Below the pieces are notes generated by a model. That model saw nothing but the letters and a program-made list of their open reading frames with translations. It was not told the origin of the DNA and ran no database searches. From Sulfitobacter noctilucicola (lineage in GTDB: Bacteria; Pseudomonadota; Alphaproteobacteria; Rhodobacterales; Rhodobacteraceae): a DNA stretch of 64,000 bases. How positions within the stretch are numbered: position 1 is the stretch's first letter; every line of letters begins with the position of its first letter. Shown piece after piece: positions 9,212 through 24,295 of the stretch. The position numbers and the translations under genes are program-made. The DNA lies in the NCBI RefSeq assembly GCF_000622385.1, contig NZ_JASD01000002.1, positions 1-64,000 on the forward strand, in the 5' to 3' direction.

Positions 9212-9985
9212 TTAGATAACCGGCTCACCGCGTTTGGGGTCGGCGTACATCGTGCCGCCGCCGAAGTAGGCCATGATCTTTTCTTCTTCGAGCAACGTGA
9301 TCTCTGACCCACCCTTGATTGTCGGGATGCCGTCGATGTTGGCCTCATAAAGCGAGCGGATGACGACACGGTCTGATTTGATGCGGGCAAAGTTCATCGG
9401 GATCATGCGGATCTTGCCCGACCCTTCGGGATTCACATCCATAGTGAGGTAGCGCACCAGTTGTTCCGGCACGTCGATCCACATATCGGTAATGCGCCCC
9501 ACGACTTCACCGTCGCCCGTAACAACAGGCTTGCCACGTGGATCAGTGCCAGCCGAAACAGCGAAATCCACGAGTGCCGACATCGGCTGGATTTTGGCGT
9601 GACCATGTGCATCCAGCTCTGCCACATCACGGCGCGGTGCCCATGAGGCAGGCCCGACACCGTCCATCATCGCATCACCGGTCGGCATATAGGGCGATCC
9701 TGCTGCCTTGGAGGTGCGTTGCAATGCCAGCACGGGGCGGTCGGGGTTCTGGCCGGAGGGGACGGTTACTTCACCACGGCCATGCGGGAGGACGAATGTC
9801 TTGTCCTTGGGAACAGGAAACGGACCCTGATTTGGCGCAACCTGACCATCGTCGGTTTCCAGAGGATACCCTTCGCGCATGTTCTCGGTCTGAAGATAGT
9901 AAATCAGCCCCGCGAAAAAGATGTAGAATAGCCAGATCGCGGCAGATGCCAGATCGAAGTTACCGAAGAATTCTGTGCCAACCAT
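9212..9985 (-). CDS. puhA: Photosynthetic reaction centre H subunit
   Basis: A 257-residue protein with a single N-terminal membrane helix (IWLFYIFFAGLIYYLQTE) followed by RREGYPLE-like NMREGYPLE and the large cytoplasmic PRC-barrel domain. H caps the L/M heterodimer and tunes proton delivery to the secondary quinone. Length is standard. It lies 35 bases downstream of lhaA. The L and M genes (pufLM) are not in this window. Confidence 0.97.
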   Translation of the reverse strand: MVGTEFFGNFDLASAAIWLFYIFFAGLIYYLQTENMREGYPLETDDGQVAPNQGPFPVPKDKTFVLPHGRGEVTVPSGQNPDRPVLALQRTSKAAGSPYMPTGDAMMDGVGPASWAPRRDVAELDAHGHAKIQPMSALVDFAVSAGTDPRGKPVVTGDGEVVGRITDMWIDVPEQLVRYLTMDVNPEGSGKIRMIPMNFARIKSDRVVIRSLYEANIDGIPTIKGGSEITLLEEEKIMAYFGGGTMYADPKRGEPVI

Positions 9986-10020
9986 TTTATTATGCCTCCG
10001 TGGGATGCGTTCGAATGTGT

Positions 10021-11451
10021 TCAGGTAGGGAATTCCGCGAGGCCCATAGGCTGCGGTGTCGTGTCATTCAGCGGGCGCGACCGGACCAAAGGCCCGAGTG
10101 CGATGAGGGTCACAAAAAGCAACCCGATCTCAAGGTGGTAGACGACCGAATAGCCGGTCGCGGCAGAGTTCAGACCCTCGCCCAGCGTGCCGTTCAGCGC
10201 GGCGACATTGATAATGTCGCGCAGCGCGCCGCCGATGAAGATGGATACACCCGCCGCCGTTGCCTGTGCCGCCCCCCAAGCGCCAAGGGCCAGACCCTTA
10301 CCCGCGGTGCCCTGCACATTCAGCGACATGGCCGAGGTGAGCGTCGAGACAGAGAACAGGCCGCCGCCGATGCCGATGCCGAAAGCCCCGGCGAAGAACA
10401 GCACGCCTGAATTCATCGGGGCGGCAAAGATCACGGCGCAAAACGCCATGACACCCATCAGGATGCCACGCGCGGCCATACGGTGCGGGTTGATCGCGTT
10501 TCTGAGCCAGCGCGCCGCGAGGGCGAAACCGATCAGCGCACCCGTCGCCCACATCGCGGTCAGTAGTGTTGTCGCAGATACCGAAAGTCCGAGGATTTCA
10601 CCGCCGTAAGGTTCCAGCAACACGTCTTGCATGTTGAAAGCCAGCGTCCCGAAAAAGACGACGACCAGAAGGCGTGTCACTTCGCGGTCCCTCGTGAAAT
10701 CCGCCCAGGCATCGCGGAAAAGCGGCTTGGGCGCGTCACGCTCCGCCTTCGTCATTGGGGCGACTTTTTCCTGTTTCCACAGGGCGATGACGTTCAGCAG
10801 TATCGTCACGACGGCGGTGCCTTGCACGACCTGCACCAACCGCAAGGCACTGAAATCACGTAGCAAGGTGCCAATGATGATTGCCGAAAACGCCATGCCG
10901 ATCAGGAACATAACATAAAGTAGGGCGACAACCTGTGGCCGCGTTTCTTCGGTCGCACGGTCGGCAGCGAGGGCCAGACCGGCGGTCTGGGTCATGTGCA
11001 TGCCAAGGCCCGTCAGCAGGAAGGCCAAGGCGGCCCCGACTTCGCCAGCCCAAGACGGGCCGGCCACCTGATCACCGGACAAAAGCAACAGGCCCATCGG
11101 CATGATCGCCAAACCGCCGAATTGCCACATGGAGCCGAACCAGAGGTAGGGAATACGCTTCCACCCGATCGCGGAGCGGTAGGTGTCGGAGCGGAACCCC
11201 AAGAGCGCACGGAAGGGCGCAACCAGCACAGGGATCGCGATCATGATCGCGACGATCCATGCCATCACGCCCAGCTCGACGATCATCACGCGGTTAAGCG
11301 TGCCCAAAAGCATCACGCTCGCCATGCCGACGCTGATCTGGAAAAGCGAGAGCCGTAGAAGCTGGCGCAGTGGCAGCTGTTCAGACACGGCGTCAGAGAA
11401 GGGCAACATGCCAAGGCCAAGCGACTTGATATGGTTGCGCGACAGGATCAT
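10021..11451 (-). CDS. lhaA: LhaA / PucC-family light-harvesting assembly protein
   Basis: A 476-residue protein with about twelve hydrophobic helices, a major-facilitator-like fold of the PucC/LhaA (BCD) family. LhaA helps assemble LH1, probably by delivering bacteriochlorophyll to the membrane complex. The position between bchM and puhA is diagnostic of LhaA rather than PucC. Its ATG overlaps the bchM stop (ATGA). Confidence 0.94.
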   Translation of the reverse strand: MILSRNHIKSLGLGMLPFSDAVSEQLPLRQLLRLSLFQISVGMASVMLLGTLNRVMIVELGVMAWIVAIMIAIPVLVAPFRALLGFRSDTYRSAIGWKRIPYLWFGSMWQFGGLAIMPMGLLLLSGDQVAGPSWAGEVGAALAFLLTGLGMHMTQTAGLALAADRATEETRPQVVALLYVMFLIGMAFSAIIIGTLLRDFSALRLVQVVQGTAVVTILLNVIALWKQEKVAPMTKAERDAPKPLFRDAWADFTRDREVTRLLVVVFFGTLAFNMQDVLLEPYGGEILGLSVSATTLLTAMWATGALIGFALAARWLRNAINPHRMAARGILMGVMAFCAVIFAAPMNSGVLFFAGAFGIGIGGGLFSVSTLTSAMSLNVQGTAGKGLALGAWGAAQATAAGVSIFIGGALRDIINVAALNGTLGEGLNSAATGYSVVYHLEIGLLFVTLIALGPLVRSRPLNDTTPQPMGLAEFPT

Positions 11452-12166
11452 GGGCGGAATTCCAGCGCGTTGGAGATATAGAAACCCGATGTCACACGCT
11501 CAACGTCGCGCAGGCGACCTGATTTGAGGCTATGGGCCAGAACCGCAGTGGAATGAGGGACCATCGTGGGGGAGCGGTCATTGCGGGGAAACAGTTTCCC
11601 GATCCGCCACATGGCCATCAACAGCGGTGTTCGTGGTGCCACAGTAAAGATCATCTTCTGGCGCAGGCGCGGGGCAAGCCCATGCAGGATTTCTGCGATA
11701 TCTTGAGCTGTGTAATAGATCATGCTGTCCATCGCGACGACATGATCGAAGCAGCCCAGGGCAGGGGACAACATGTCACCCGCACGAAAGGTCAACCGGT
11801 CATGTAGACTGTTGGGCGTGCGTTTGCGCGCGATATCAACGAGTTGAGGGGAAATATCCACGCCGATAACCTCGGCCCCACGCTCGGCCATCTCGAACGC
11901 GAGCGCGCCGGTGCCACAACCGGCGTCGAGAATGCGTGCCCCTTTGAGATCAGCAGGGAGCTGGCTCAGGATTACATCGCGCATCCGGTCGCGGCCTGCA
12001 CGGACTGTCGCACGGATACCAGAAACGGGCACATCCGAGGTCAGACGTTCCCATGCTTTCGTGGCGGTACTGTCAAAATAGGTCTCAACCCGCGCACGGG
12101 TGCGGATATAACCGTCGCTGCCGCTGAACGCTTTGCCGGGCTGAGGCATATTTTCACCATCAAGCA

Positions 12167-12167
<1 letters not shown>
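11448..12167 (-). CDS. bchM: Mg-protoporphyrin IX O-methyltransferase
   Basis: A 239-residue SAM-dependent methyltransferase with motif I (ILDAGCGTGALAFEMAERG) near residue 75. It methylates the ring C propionate of Mg-protoporphyrin IX, the step before the AcsF cyclase. ATG 12167 overlaps the bchL stop as TGATG; a TTG one codon upstream and an ATG at 12149 are alternatives. The next gene lhaA overlaps its stop. Confidence 0.94.
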
Positions 12168-16632
<4,465 letters not shown>

Positions 16633-16661
<29 letters not shown>

Positions 16662-18183
16662 ACAGGGTGTCGATTGAAATTTCTTGCAGACCTTTGTCCG
16701 CCGCATAGCTTTCGGTATTGCGCCGCGCCTTGCCGCGTACAAAAAACGGTATCTTCTTGAGCTCCCGCTCCGCTTGATCCAGCCAGATGACCTCACCGGT
16801 GGGCTGAACCTCCGGCTTCATCTTTCCACTATCACTCACGGGCGCTTGCGCCCCTCCGGCGGACGCTGCAGGCGCGTGGCCCCCGTGATGGGACGGGCCC
16901 GCCGCATCATTGAACTCGAAATCCTCTCGGAACATGTGCAGCAGATGCTCTTCCAGCCCCATCACCAGCGGGTGGATCCAGGTATCGAAAATCACATTGG
17001 CACCCTCAAATCCCATCTGTGGGGAATAGCGGGCGGGAAAGTCCTGCACATGGACAGGCGCAGATATGACGGCGCAGGGAATACCCAGACGCTTGCCGAT
17101 GTGGCGCTCCATCTGTGTGCCGAGGATCATCTCGGGCTGCAGTGCTTCGATGGTGCGCTCTACCTCAAGGTAGTCGTCGGTGATCAGCGCTTCCAAACCG
17201 AATTCTTTGGCCAAGGCACGCACGGGGCGGGCTTGTTCGCGGTTGTAGCATCCCATGCCTGCAACTTCGAAACCCATCTCGTCGCGCGCAATGCGCGCTG
17301 CTGTCAGAACATGGGTGCCGTCCCCAAAGATGAATACACGCTTGCCGGTCAAATACGTTGAGTCGACGGAGCGCGACCACCATGTCTGGCGCAGCCTGTC
17401 TGTGTCGATCTGTGCGATTGAGTCTGAAAGACTGCGCACCTCGGCGATAAAGTCGTAGGTGGCACCAGCGCCGATAGGAATTACCTTGGTATAAGGCTGA
17501 TCGAATTTCTTCTCGCAATACCGTGCCGCTTGTTCGCCCGTTTCGGGATAGAGCAGGACATTGAAATGGGCCTGACCCATCTTGGCGATGTCGGAAGGGG
17601 TTGCTCCCATGGGCGCGGTTACATTGACCTCGATCCCCAGCTCATAAAGCAGGTTGGTGATTTCCTGAACGTCGTCGCGATGGCGAAAGCCCAAAGCCGT
17701 CGGCCCGATGATGTTGCACGACATGCGCGCGGTCTTTTCCATCGGTTTGGCGAGGTGTCTGACGATCTGGAAGAACGTCTCGTCTGCGCCGAAATTTTCC
17801 TTGCGCTGATAGCTGGGCAATTCAAGCGGGATCACAGGGATATCAAGGCCCATGGTTTCGGCCAGACCGCCGGGATCGTCCTGGATCAGTTCGGCCGTAC
17901 AGGACGCACCGACAATGATCGCTTCGGGTTTGAAGCGGTCATAGGCATCTTGGCAGGCGCGTTTGAACAGGCCGGCTGTGTCGGACCCCAGATCACGGGC
18001 CTGAAATGTTGTGTAGGTAACCGGCGGGCGATGGTCGCGCCGCTCAATCATAGTGAACAGCAGATCGGCATAGGTGTCACCCTGCGGGGCGTGCAGGACG
18101 TAGTGCAGACCCTTCATGCCGGTTGCAACGCGCATGGCACCAACATGCGGCGGGCCTTCATATGTCCAGACGGTGAGCTTCAT
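16633..18183 (-). CDS. bchB: Dark protochlorophyllide reductase subunit B
   Basis: A 516-residue NifK-like subunit beginning [20 protein letters not shown]. With BchN it forms the catalytic component of the oxygen-sensitive, light-independent protochlorophyllide reductase and supplies an aspartate ligand to its 4Fe-4S cluster. The C-terminal domain after a Gly/Ala/Pro-rich linker near residue 430 ends in the conserved small helical domain ([23 protein letters not shown] region). It is separated from bchN by 88 bases that hold a hairpin. Confidence 0.96.
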
Positions 18184-18216
18184 TTAAAAGGCCTGCGTGT
18201 GTTTGTTCGGACAGGT

Positions 18217-18262
18217 GCGAGGGCCAGCCCTCGCGCTCCCGGGATATTTGAAGAGAAAAGAG
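18217..18262. repeat. Intercistronic hairpin with dispersed-repeat character (bchN-bchB)
   Basis: GCGAGGGC and GCCCTCGC form an 8-bp inverted repeat at 18217-18234, next to CTCCCGGGATATTTGAAGAG. From memory, very similar GC-rich hairpins followed by a CCGGGA-ATATTT-GA-AAAG stretch are scattered between genes of many Rhodobacteraceae. In the polycistronic mRNA it could stabilise the upstream message or set different bchN and bchB levels. Confidence 0.45.
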
Positions 18263-18271
18263 GGGGGAGGG

Positions 18272-20112
<1,841 letters not shown>

Positions 20113-20193
20113 CAATAGGAATCTGTATACGGTTCCCGTTGAGTGCCTAATGCGTATGAATAGTAGGGGTTTAAGCAAATGCGACGACCCGAA

Positions 20194-20211
20194 TGTCAAT
20201 TTAGTTTGACA
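20194..20211. promoter_or_regulatory. PpsR/CrtJ box, ppaA-proximal
   Basis: TGTCAATTTAGTTTGACA is a near-perfect inverted repeat (TGTCAA/TTGACA) fitting TGT-N12-ACA. It lies 82 bases upstream of the ppaA start and overlaps a TTGACA on both strands. It implies feedback of PpsR on its own ppaA-ppsR unit as well as on bchF. Confidence 0.8.
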
Positions 20212-20293
20212 TTTTTGGTGACCTCGCGGACGATAAGTGCAGTTTTTTGCATAGCGGTGCCACTCCGGTGCAAAAACGCTCAGGGAGACTGCT

Positions 20294-21094
20294 ATGTCCT
20301 CAGGTAACTGCGCAGATCAGAAGTCTGGCCCGGACGAGGTCAATCGGGTTGCCTTGCAGGTCCTTTCGACGATTGCGCCGGCCCACCCCTGCGACCCCCG
20401 CAGCCGTAAACCTTTCGAAAGCTATCTGGGCCAGATGTACAAGGCGGTGTTGGCGCGAGAGCCCGGGCAGCTGTATGGCGTCATAAAAGAGATGCGGCGC
20501 GCGCGGATTGAAAGCGCCATCATAGCCGAGATGTATGTCCCTGTGGTTGCCCGTCGTCTGGGTGAGGCATGGTTGCATGATACCTTGGATTTTGCCGCGG
20601 TCACGATTGCGAGCGCACGGTTGCAGGGCATTTTGTGGAAACTTGAAAATGACTGGGCTGTCCCGCACGAAAAACGACACCACTGTCCGCCCGCCTTTTT
20701 GGTGGGGGTTCCCGCCGGTGTTCAGCATACGCTGGGTGCCACGATTGTTGCGGGTCAACTTCGCCATCGTGGCATGTCAGTCCATCTGGACATTGAACTG
20801 ACTGCCACGGATATCGCGCAATATGTGCGCAATCAGGAACTTTCCGGCGTTTTGCTGTCAGCTTCTTCCCCCGAACACCTTGATTTCCTGCGCATTCTGG
20901 TAGATATCTCGCACCAACAAAGCCGGAAAACGCCGGTATTTATTGGCGGGGCAATTTTGGAACACACTGATGCGATACGCGAGATCACCGGGGCAGACCT
21001 GGTGACGTCGGACGTGCAAGAGGTTCTGCAATTTTGCGAGGCGGGTTCTGTTCCGTCGCGGATGCGGGTACCCCTGTTAAGGGATGCGTCATGA
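20294..21094 (+). CDS. ppaA: PpaA/AerR cobalamin-binding antirepressor of PpsR
   Basis: A 266-residue regulator with a helical N-terminal part (RRARIESAIIAEMYVPVVARRLGEAW) and a C-terminal B12-binding-like fold (FLVGVPAGVQHTLGATIVAGQLRHRG). Members of the PpaA/AerR family bind cobalamin and modulate PpsR/CrtJ, linking light to photosynthesis gene expression. The position between bchF and ppsR is the conserved one. A candidate axial histidine lies in GVQHTLG. The ppsR gene follows after 37 bases. Confidence 0.88.
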   Translation: MSSGNCADQKSGPDEVNRVALQVLSTIAPAHPCDPRSRKPFESYLGQMYKAVLAREPGQLYGVIKEMRRARIESAIIAEMYVPVVARRLGEAWLHDTLDFAAVTIASARLQGILWKLENDWAVPHEKRHHCPPAFLVGVPAGVQHTLGATIVAGQLRHRGMSVHLDIELTATDIAQYVRNQELSGVLLSASSPEHLDFLRILVDISHQQSRKTPVFIGGAILEHTDAIREITGADLVTSDVQEVLQFCEAGSVPSRMRVPLLRDAS

Positions 21095-21131
21095 AACTGG
21101 AAAGCCCTCTCAAGACTGAAAGCCCGGAACA

Positions 21132-22553
21132 ATGATGTCGCAAGGGGAAATGACCTGGACCAGCGGTCTGATCCCGATGATCGAGCCGGAGATCGTATCA
21201 GAGATCATTTCGCGAATTGCCGATCTGGCTTTGGTCGTTTCGGGCACTGGTGTCGTTCTGGGCGTGCTCAGCAATCCGAATTCCAAGTTGCAATATGCGT
21301 TTGCGCGTTGGGAAGGTCAGCCGCTGACCGACCAGCTTGCCACTGAATCAATTCCAAAGTTCAAGGAACGCCTCGCGGGTTTTATGCGCAATGAAGGGGC
21401 CGTTGTTCGCCCTGTCGAGCTGAACCACGTGCTTTCCGCCGAGCGCGACGGGTTTCCGGTGCGCTACAGCTTTCACCGGATCGGAACTGACGGTGCGCTC
21501 TTGATGCTGGGTCAGGATCTGCGTCCTGTCGCCGAGATGCAGCAACAATTGGTTGCCGCGCAGATTGCATTGGAAAAGGATTATGAAGCACAGCGCGAGT
21601 ATGACACCCGCCTGCGAGTGCTTATGGGTGCCACGAGTGAAGGGACATTGTTCGTTTCTGCGGGTACCGGAGAGATCACGGATTGCAATGCATCAGCGGT
21701 GTCCTTTTTGGGGGCTACCCGATCAGACGTAATGGGTCAGGACATCAGCCATTATGTGTTGCCGAACAATGGCCGTCGATTGCTTGACGTGCTTGTTGAT
21801 CTGGCAAGTGCGCAAAACGGTTCTGCAATTGTTGTCAAAACCAAAGCGGGTCGCGAGCTGAGCCTAAGGCCCACTATATTCCGTGCCACGGGAGAGCAGA
21901 TGTTGCTGTGCCAGCTTTCCGATATACAGGGCGCTTCGCTGCGGTCTGACGCGTTGGAAGAGCATCTTGTCAGTATGTTCGAGCGCGGCGCGGATGGCAT
22001 CGTCTTCGTAAATAAGGCAGGGAACATCCTTAGTGCCAATGACGCATTCCTGCGTCTGACCGATGTGGTGCACAGTCGTGCCGCCAAGGGGCGGTCCATT
22101 TCCGATTTCCTCGGTCGCGGATCTGTTGACCTGAATGTGGTGCGTGAAAATGCCAGCCGCACCGGTTCGATGCGGCTTTATGCAACGCGATTGATTGGGG
22201 AGCATGGTGTCGAAGTACCGGTAGAGATCGCGACAACCTTGCTGGATAGCGCGCCTGATCAGGTCTTTGCTTTGGTGATCCGTGACGCAAGTCGTGCGGA
22301 GATGATGCGCAAGTCCAACCAGCAAATCACCGAAGTCGACATGCGGTCGGTTATCGAGTTGATCGGCAGTCAGACGCTCAAGGGTATCGTGGCAAAAACC
22401 ACAGATGTGATTGAGAAGATGTGCATCGAGACAGCGGTTGAGCTGACGTCAAACAACCGCGTGGCCGCGGCGGAAATGCTTGGCCTGTCACGCCAGTCCT
22501 TGTACGTAAAGCTGCGCAAATACGACCTGCTAAAGAAAGACACAGATGAGTAA
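21132..22553 (+). CDS. ppsR: PpsR/CrtJ transcriptional repressor of photosynthesis genes
   Basis: A 473-residue regulator with an N-terminal PAS-like region, a Q-linker helix near 135-160, two further PAS domains (about 160-270 and 280-400) and a Fis-type helix-turn-helix at the C-terminus (NNRVAAAEMLGLSRQSLYVKL). Cysteines at 260 and 431 have nearly the spacing of the redox-active pair C251/C424 of the Rhodobacter sphaeroides protein. It binds TGT-N12-ACA boxes, three of which are seen in this window. ATG 21150 after CAAGGGGAA is an alternative start. Confidence 0.93.
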   Translation: MMSQGEMTWTSGLIPMIEPEIVSEIISRIADLALVVSGTGVVLGVLSNPNSKLQYAFARWEGQPLTDQLATESIPKFKERLAGFMRNEGAVVRPVELNHVLSAERDGFPVRYSFHRIGTDGALLMLGQDLRPVAEMQQQLVAAQIALEKDYEAQREYDTRLRVLMGATSEGTLFVSAGTGEITDCNASAVSFLGATRSDVMGQDISHYVLPNNGRRLLDVLVDLASAQNGSAIVVKTKAGRELSLRPTIFRATGEQMLLCQLSDIQGASLRSDALEEHLVSMFERGADGIVFVNKAGNILSANDAFLRLTDVVHSRAAKGRSISDFLGRGSVDLNVVRENASRTGSMRLYATRLIGEHGVEVPVEIATTLLDSAPDQVFALVIRDASRAEMMRKSNQQITEVDMRSVIELIGSQTLKGIVAKTTDVIEKMCIETAVELTSNNRVAAAEMLGLSRQSLYVKLRKYDLLKKDTDE

Positions 22554-22664
22554 CCTGCGGTGCGGGTTTCCAATCACTTCAAGCAGAATAGATTTAACAT
22601 AATCTGACTTACAGGGCTAATTGCGCGCGCAACGGCACATTCTAAACTTGGGCGGCTTGCGGCC

Positions 22665-23534
22665 CTACAGCTTCCCTTGCGCCAGCCACTCATCCAGTTG
22701 TTTGCGGCTGATTTCGAAATGCATGCTGTCCTCGCGCCGCCATGATGCGCCCCATACCCATCCTTCGGTTCTGAAGAAATCCGCAAGGATGGTAAGGCCA
22801 AGCTGTGTGCGTCCGTCTCCGAGCGTATCAAGTTTGCCGTCAATGTTGAGATCAACGGCCAGTCCGAAGCTGTGGGTCGATACACGATTGGTGGTTCCCC
22901 TGATGCGACGTACACACAGTGCACCAGCGGTGTTAATGCGGGCGTAAAGATCGGGGTCGGTGATCCGCACGGCTTCGAAAACGCGGGCGAGTGAATCCAG
23001 CGCAGGCTGCAGCATTGTCACGCGGATCGGACCAACCTGCGTTGTCTTGAGCTTGGATTTCAGCCGAGGGTTGGTCATGGATTCGCATTTGTCGCTCAAG
23101 TTCTGGCGCGGCAGGCCCAGCTTTTCGGTCAGATACCGCCCGCCTGCGATCTTGAGGCCCTTGTTCACGTTCCTGCGATCAGCAATCAGGACCACCTGCG
23201 CGTAGGCGTCGATGATATCGTTGGTCCCGTTCTGGCTGAAAATCTCGGAGCCGTCAGTTTCGGGAGCCTGCAAAAGCTGGGGCCGCTGCGGCTGGAATGC
23301 AGGACGGTTGCGCACTTCCTGACCCAAGGCGGCCATCCCTTCGCGGATGTCTTCCATCCTCAGGCGAATATCCTCGACCTGCTGGTTCAGAATTTCGATT
23401 TCGATCCGCGCTTGCGAATCGATTGCCGGTCCGGTGCCACGGCCGGGTTGTCCGATCACCATCGGTACGACAAACCAAAGTATCGGTGCCAGAATGATGG
23501 CAAAGGCCAGAATAAGGGCCGGGATCAGTTTCAT
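22665..23534 (-). CDS. Membrane-anchored M15-type peptidoglycan peptidase, TagX-like
   Basis: A 289-residue protein with an N-terminal membrane anchor (residues 5-27), a short coiled coil (about 45-75) and a C-terminal M15/VanY-like zinc peptidase domain. Zinc and catalytic residues are visible in STHSFGLAVDLN near 225 and DSMHFEIS near 273. Such enzymes cut peptide bonds in peptidoglycan. TagX of Acinetobacter has this build and is needed for T6SS assembly through the cell wall. The gene is at the edge of the T6SS locus, divergent from the OmpA-like gene, so a TagX role is likely but unproven. Confidence 0.75.
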   Translation of the reverse strand: MKLIPALILAFAIILAPILWFVVPMVIGQPGRGTGPAIDSQARIEIEILNQQVEDIRLRMEDIREGMAALGQEVRNRPAFQPQRPQLLQAPETDGSEIFSQNGTNDIIDAYAQVVLIADRRNVNKGLKIAGGRYLTEKLGLPRQNLSDKCESMTNPRLKSKLKTTQVGPIRVTMLQPALDSLARVFEAVRITDPDLYARINTAGALCVRRIRGTTNRVSTHSFGLAVDLNIDGKLDTLGDGRTQLGLTILADFFRTEGWVWGASWRREDSMHFEISRKQLDEWLAQGKL

Positions 23535-23683
23535 TTAAGGGCCGCTCTCATAAAATCGCTTGTTGTAATGGGTATAGCTTAGGCGAAAGGACCCCTGCGC
23601 GTCAAAACCGTTGTGACCTTTGTCTGTGTCGTATACTTTGACCTCAGTTGATTTGATGAACCTATTATACGAAAGGAGGAGAT

Positions 23684-24253
23684 ATGTTTTTCATGCGTAT
23701 CCTCACAGCGGCCTCTACGGCTGCATTGCTGACATTGGTCGGCCATGGCGCGCAGGCGCAATCCGACCTTACTGCGGACGAGATCAAGGACGCCTTTAAC
23801 AAGCAAAAGACTCGCGGACTTGTGATTGTGCCCTCGGGGCAGGCCGCGACTGAAACGGCGCAGACCCAGCCGCAAACCGAAGTTGTCGCTGCGGAAGAAT
23901 ATACTGCGGTGGACAAGGCCGATCAGGTAAACGTCAAGATCAGCTTTGATTTTGACAGCGCAGCACTGCGCGAAGATCAGAAGCCACGGCTCAACAGCCT
24001 GTGCGAAGCGATGAAAGCGGTCGATGTGGCTGTGTTCCAGATTATCGGACACACGGACAGCTCCGGTTCTGCCGCCTATAACGAAAACCTTTCCCTACTG
24101 CGGGCCCAAGAGGTCAAGCGCCACATGGTGTCGAGCTGCGGGATTGAAGAAAACCGTTTGAAAGCAATCGGTCTGGGCGAAAGCGCACCTTTCGACCCAA
24201 GTGATCCACGCAGTGATGCGAACCGCAGGGTAGAGTTTCAGGCGCTTGGCTAA
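23684..24253 (+). CDS. OmpA-family peptidoglycan-binding protein
   Basis: A 189-residue exported protein with a signal peptide ending AQA (about residue 26) and a C-terminal OmpA domain: ISFDFDSAALR, IIGHTDSSGS and NRRVEFQ are the usual peptidoglycan-contact segments. There is no lipobox, so it is probably periplasmic or outer-membrane associated rather than a lipoprotein. A very strong ribosome site (AAAGGAGGAG) precedes ATG 23684. The kinase gene follows after 42 bases. It could anchor the secretion machine to the wall, in addition to the OmpA-like end of TssL. Confidence 0.85.
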   Translation: MFFMRILTAASTAALLTLVGHGAQAQSDLTADEIKDAFNKQKTRGLVIVPSGQAATETAQTQPQTEVVAAEEYTAVDKADQVNVKISFDFDSAALREDQKPRLNSLCEAMKAVDVAVFQIIGHTDSSGSAAYNENLSLLRAQEVKRHMVSSCGIEENRLKAIGLGESAPFDPSDPRSDANRRVEFQALG

Positions 24254-24295
24254 GCGCGGTATGCGCAACTTGGCCTTTTTGACTGGAATGACATC

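Noticed and set aside
22621..22632. Palindrome TTGCGCGCGCAA between ppsR and the TagX-like gene as a terminator
   Set aside because: Self-complementary without a usable loop and with no T tract after it.
23660..23672. TATTAT near the OmpA-like gene as a -10 box
   Set aside because: It is so close to the ribosome site and ATG that a transcript starting there would lack the ribosome site.
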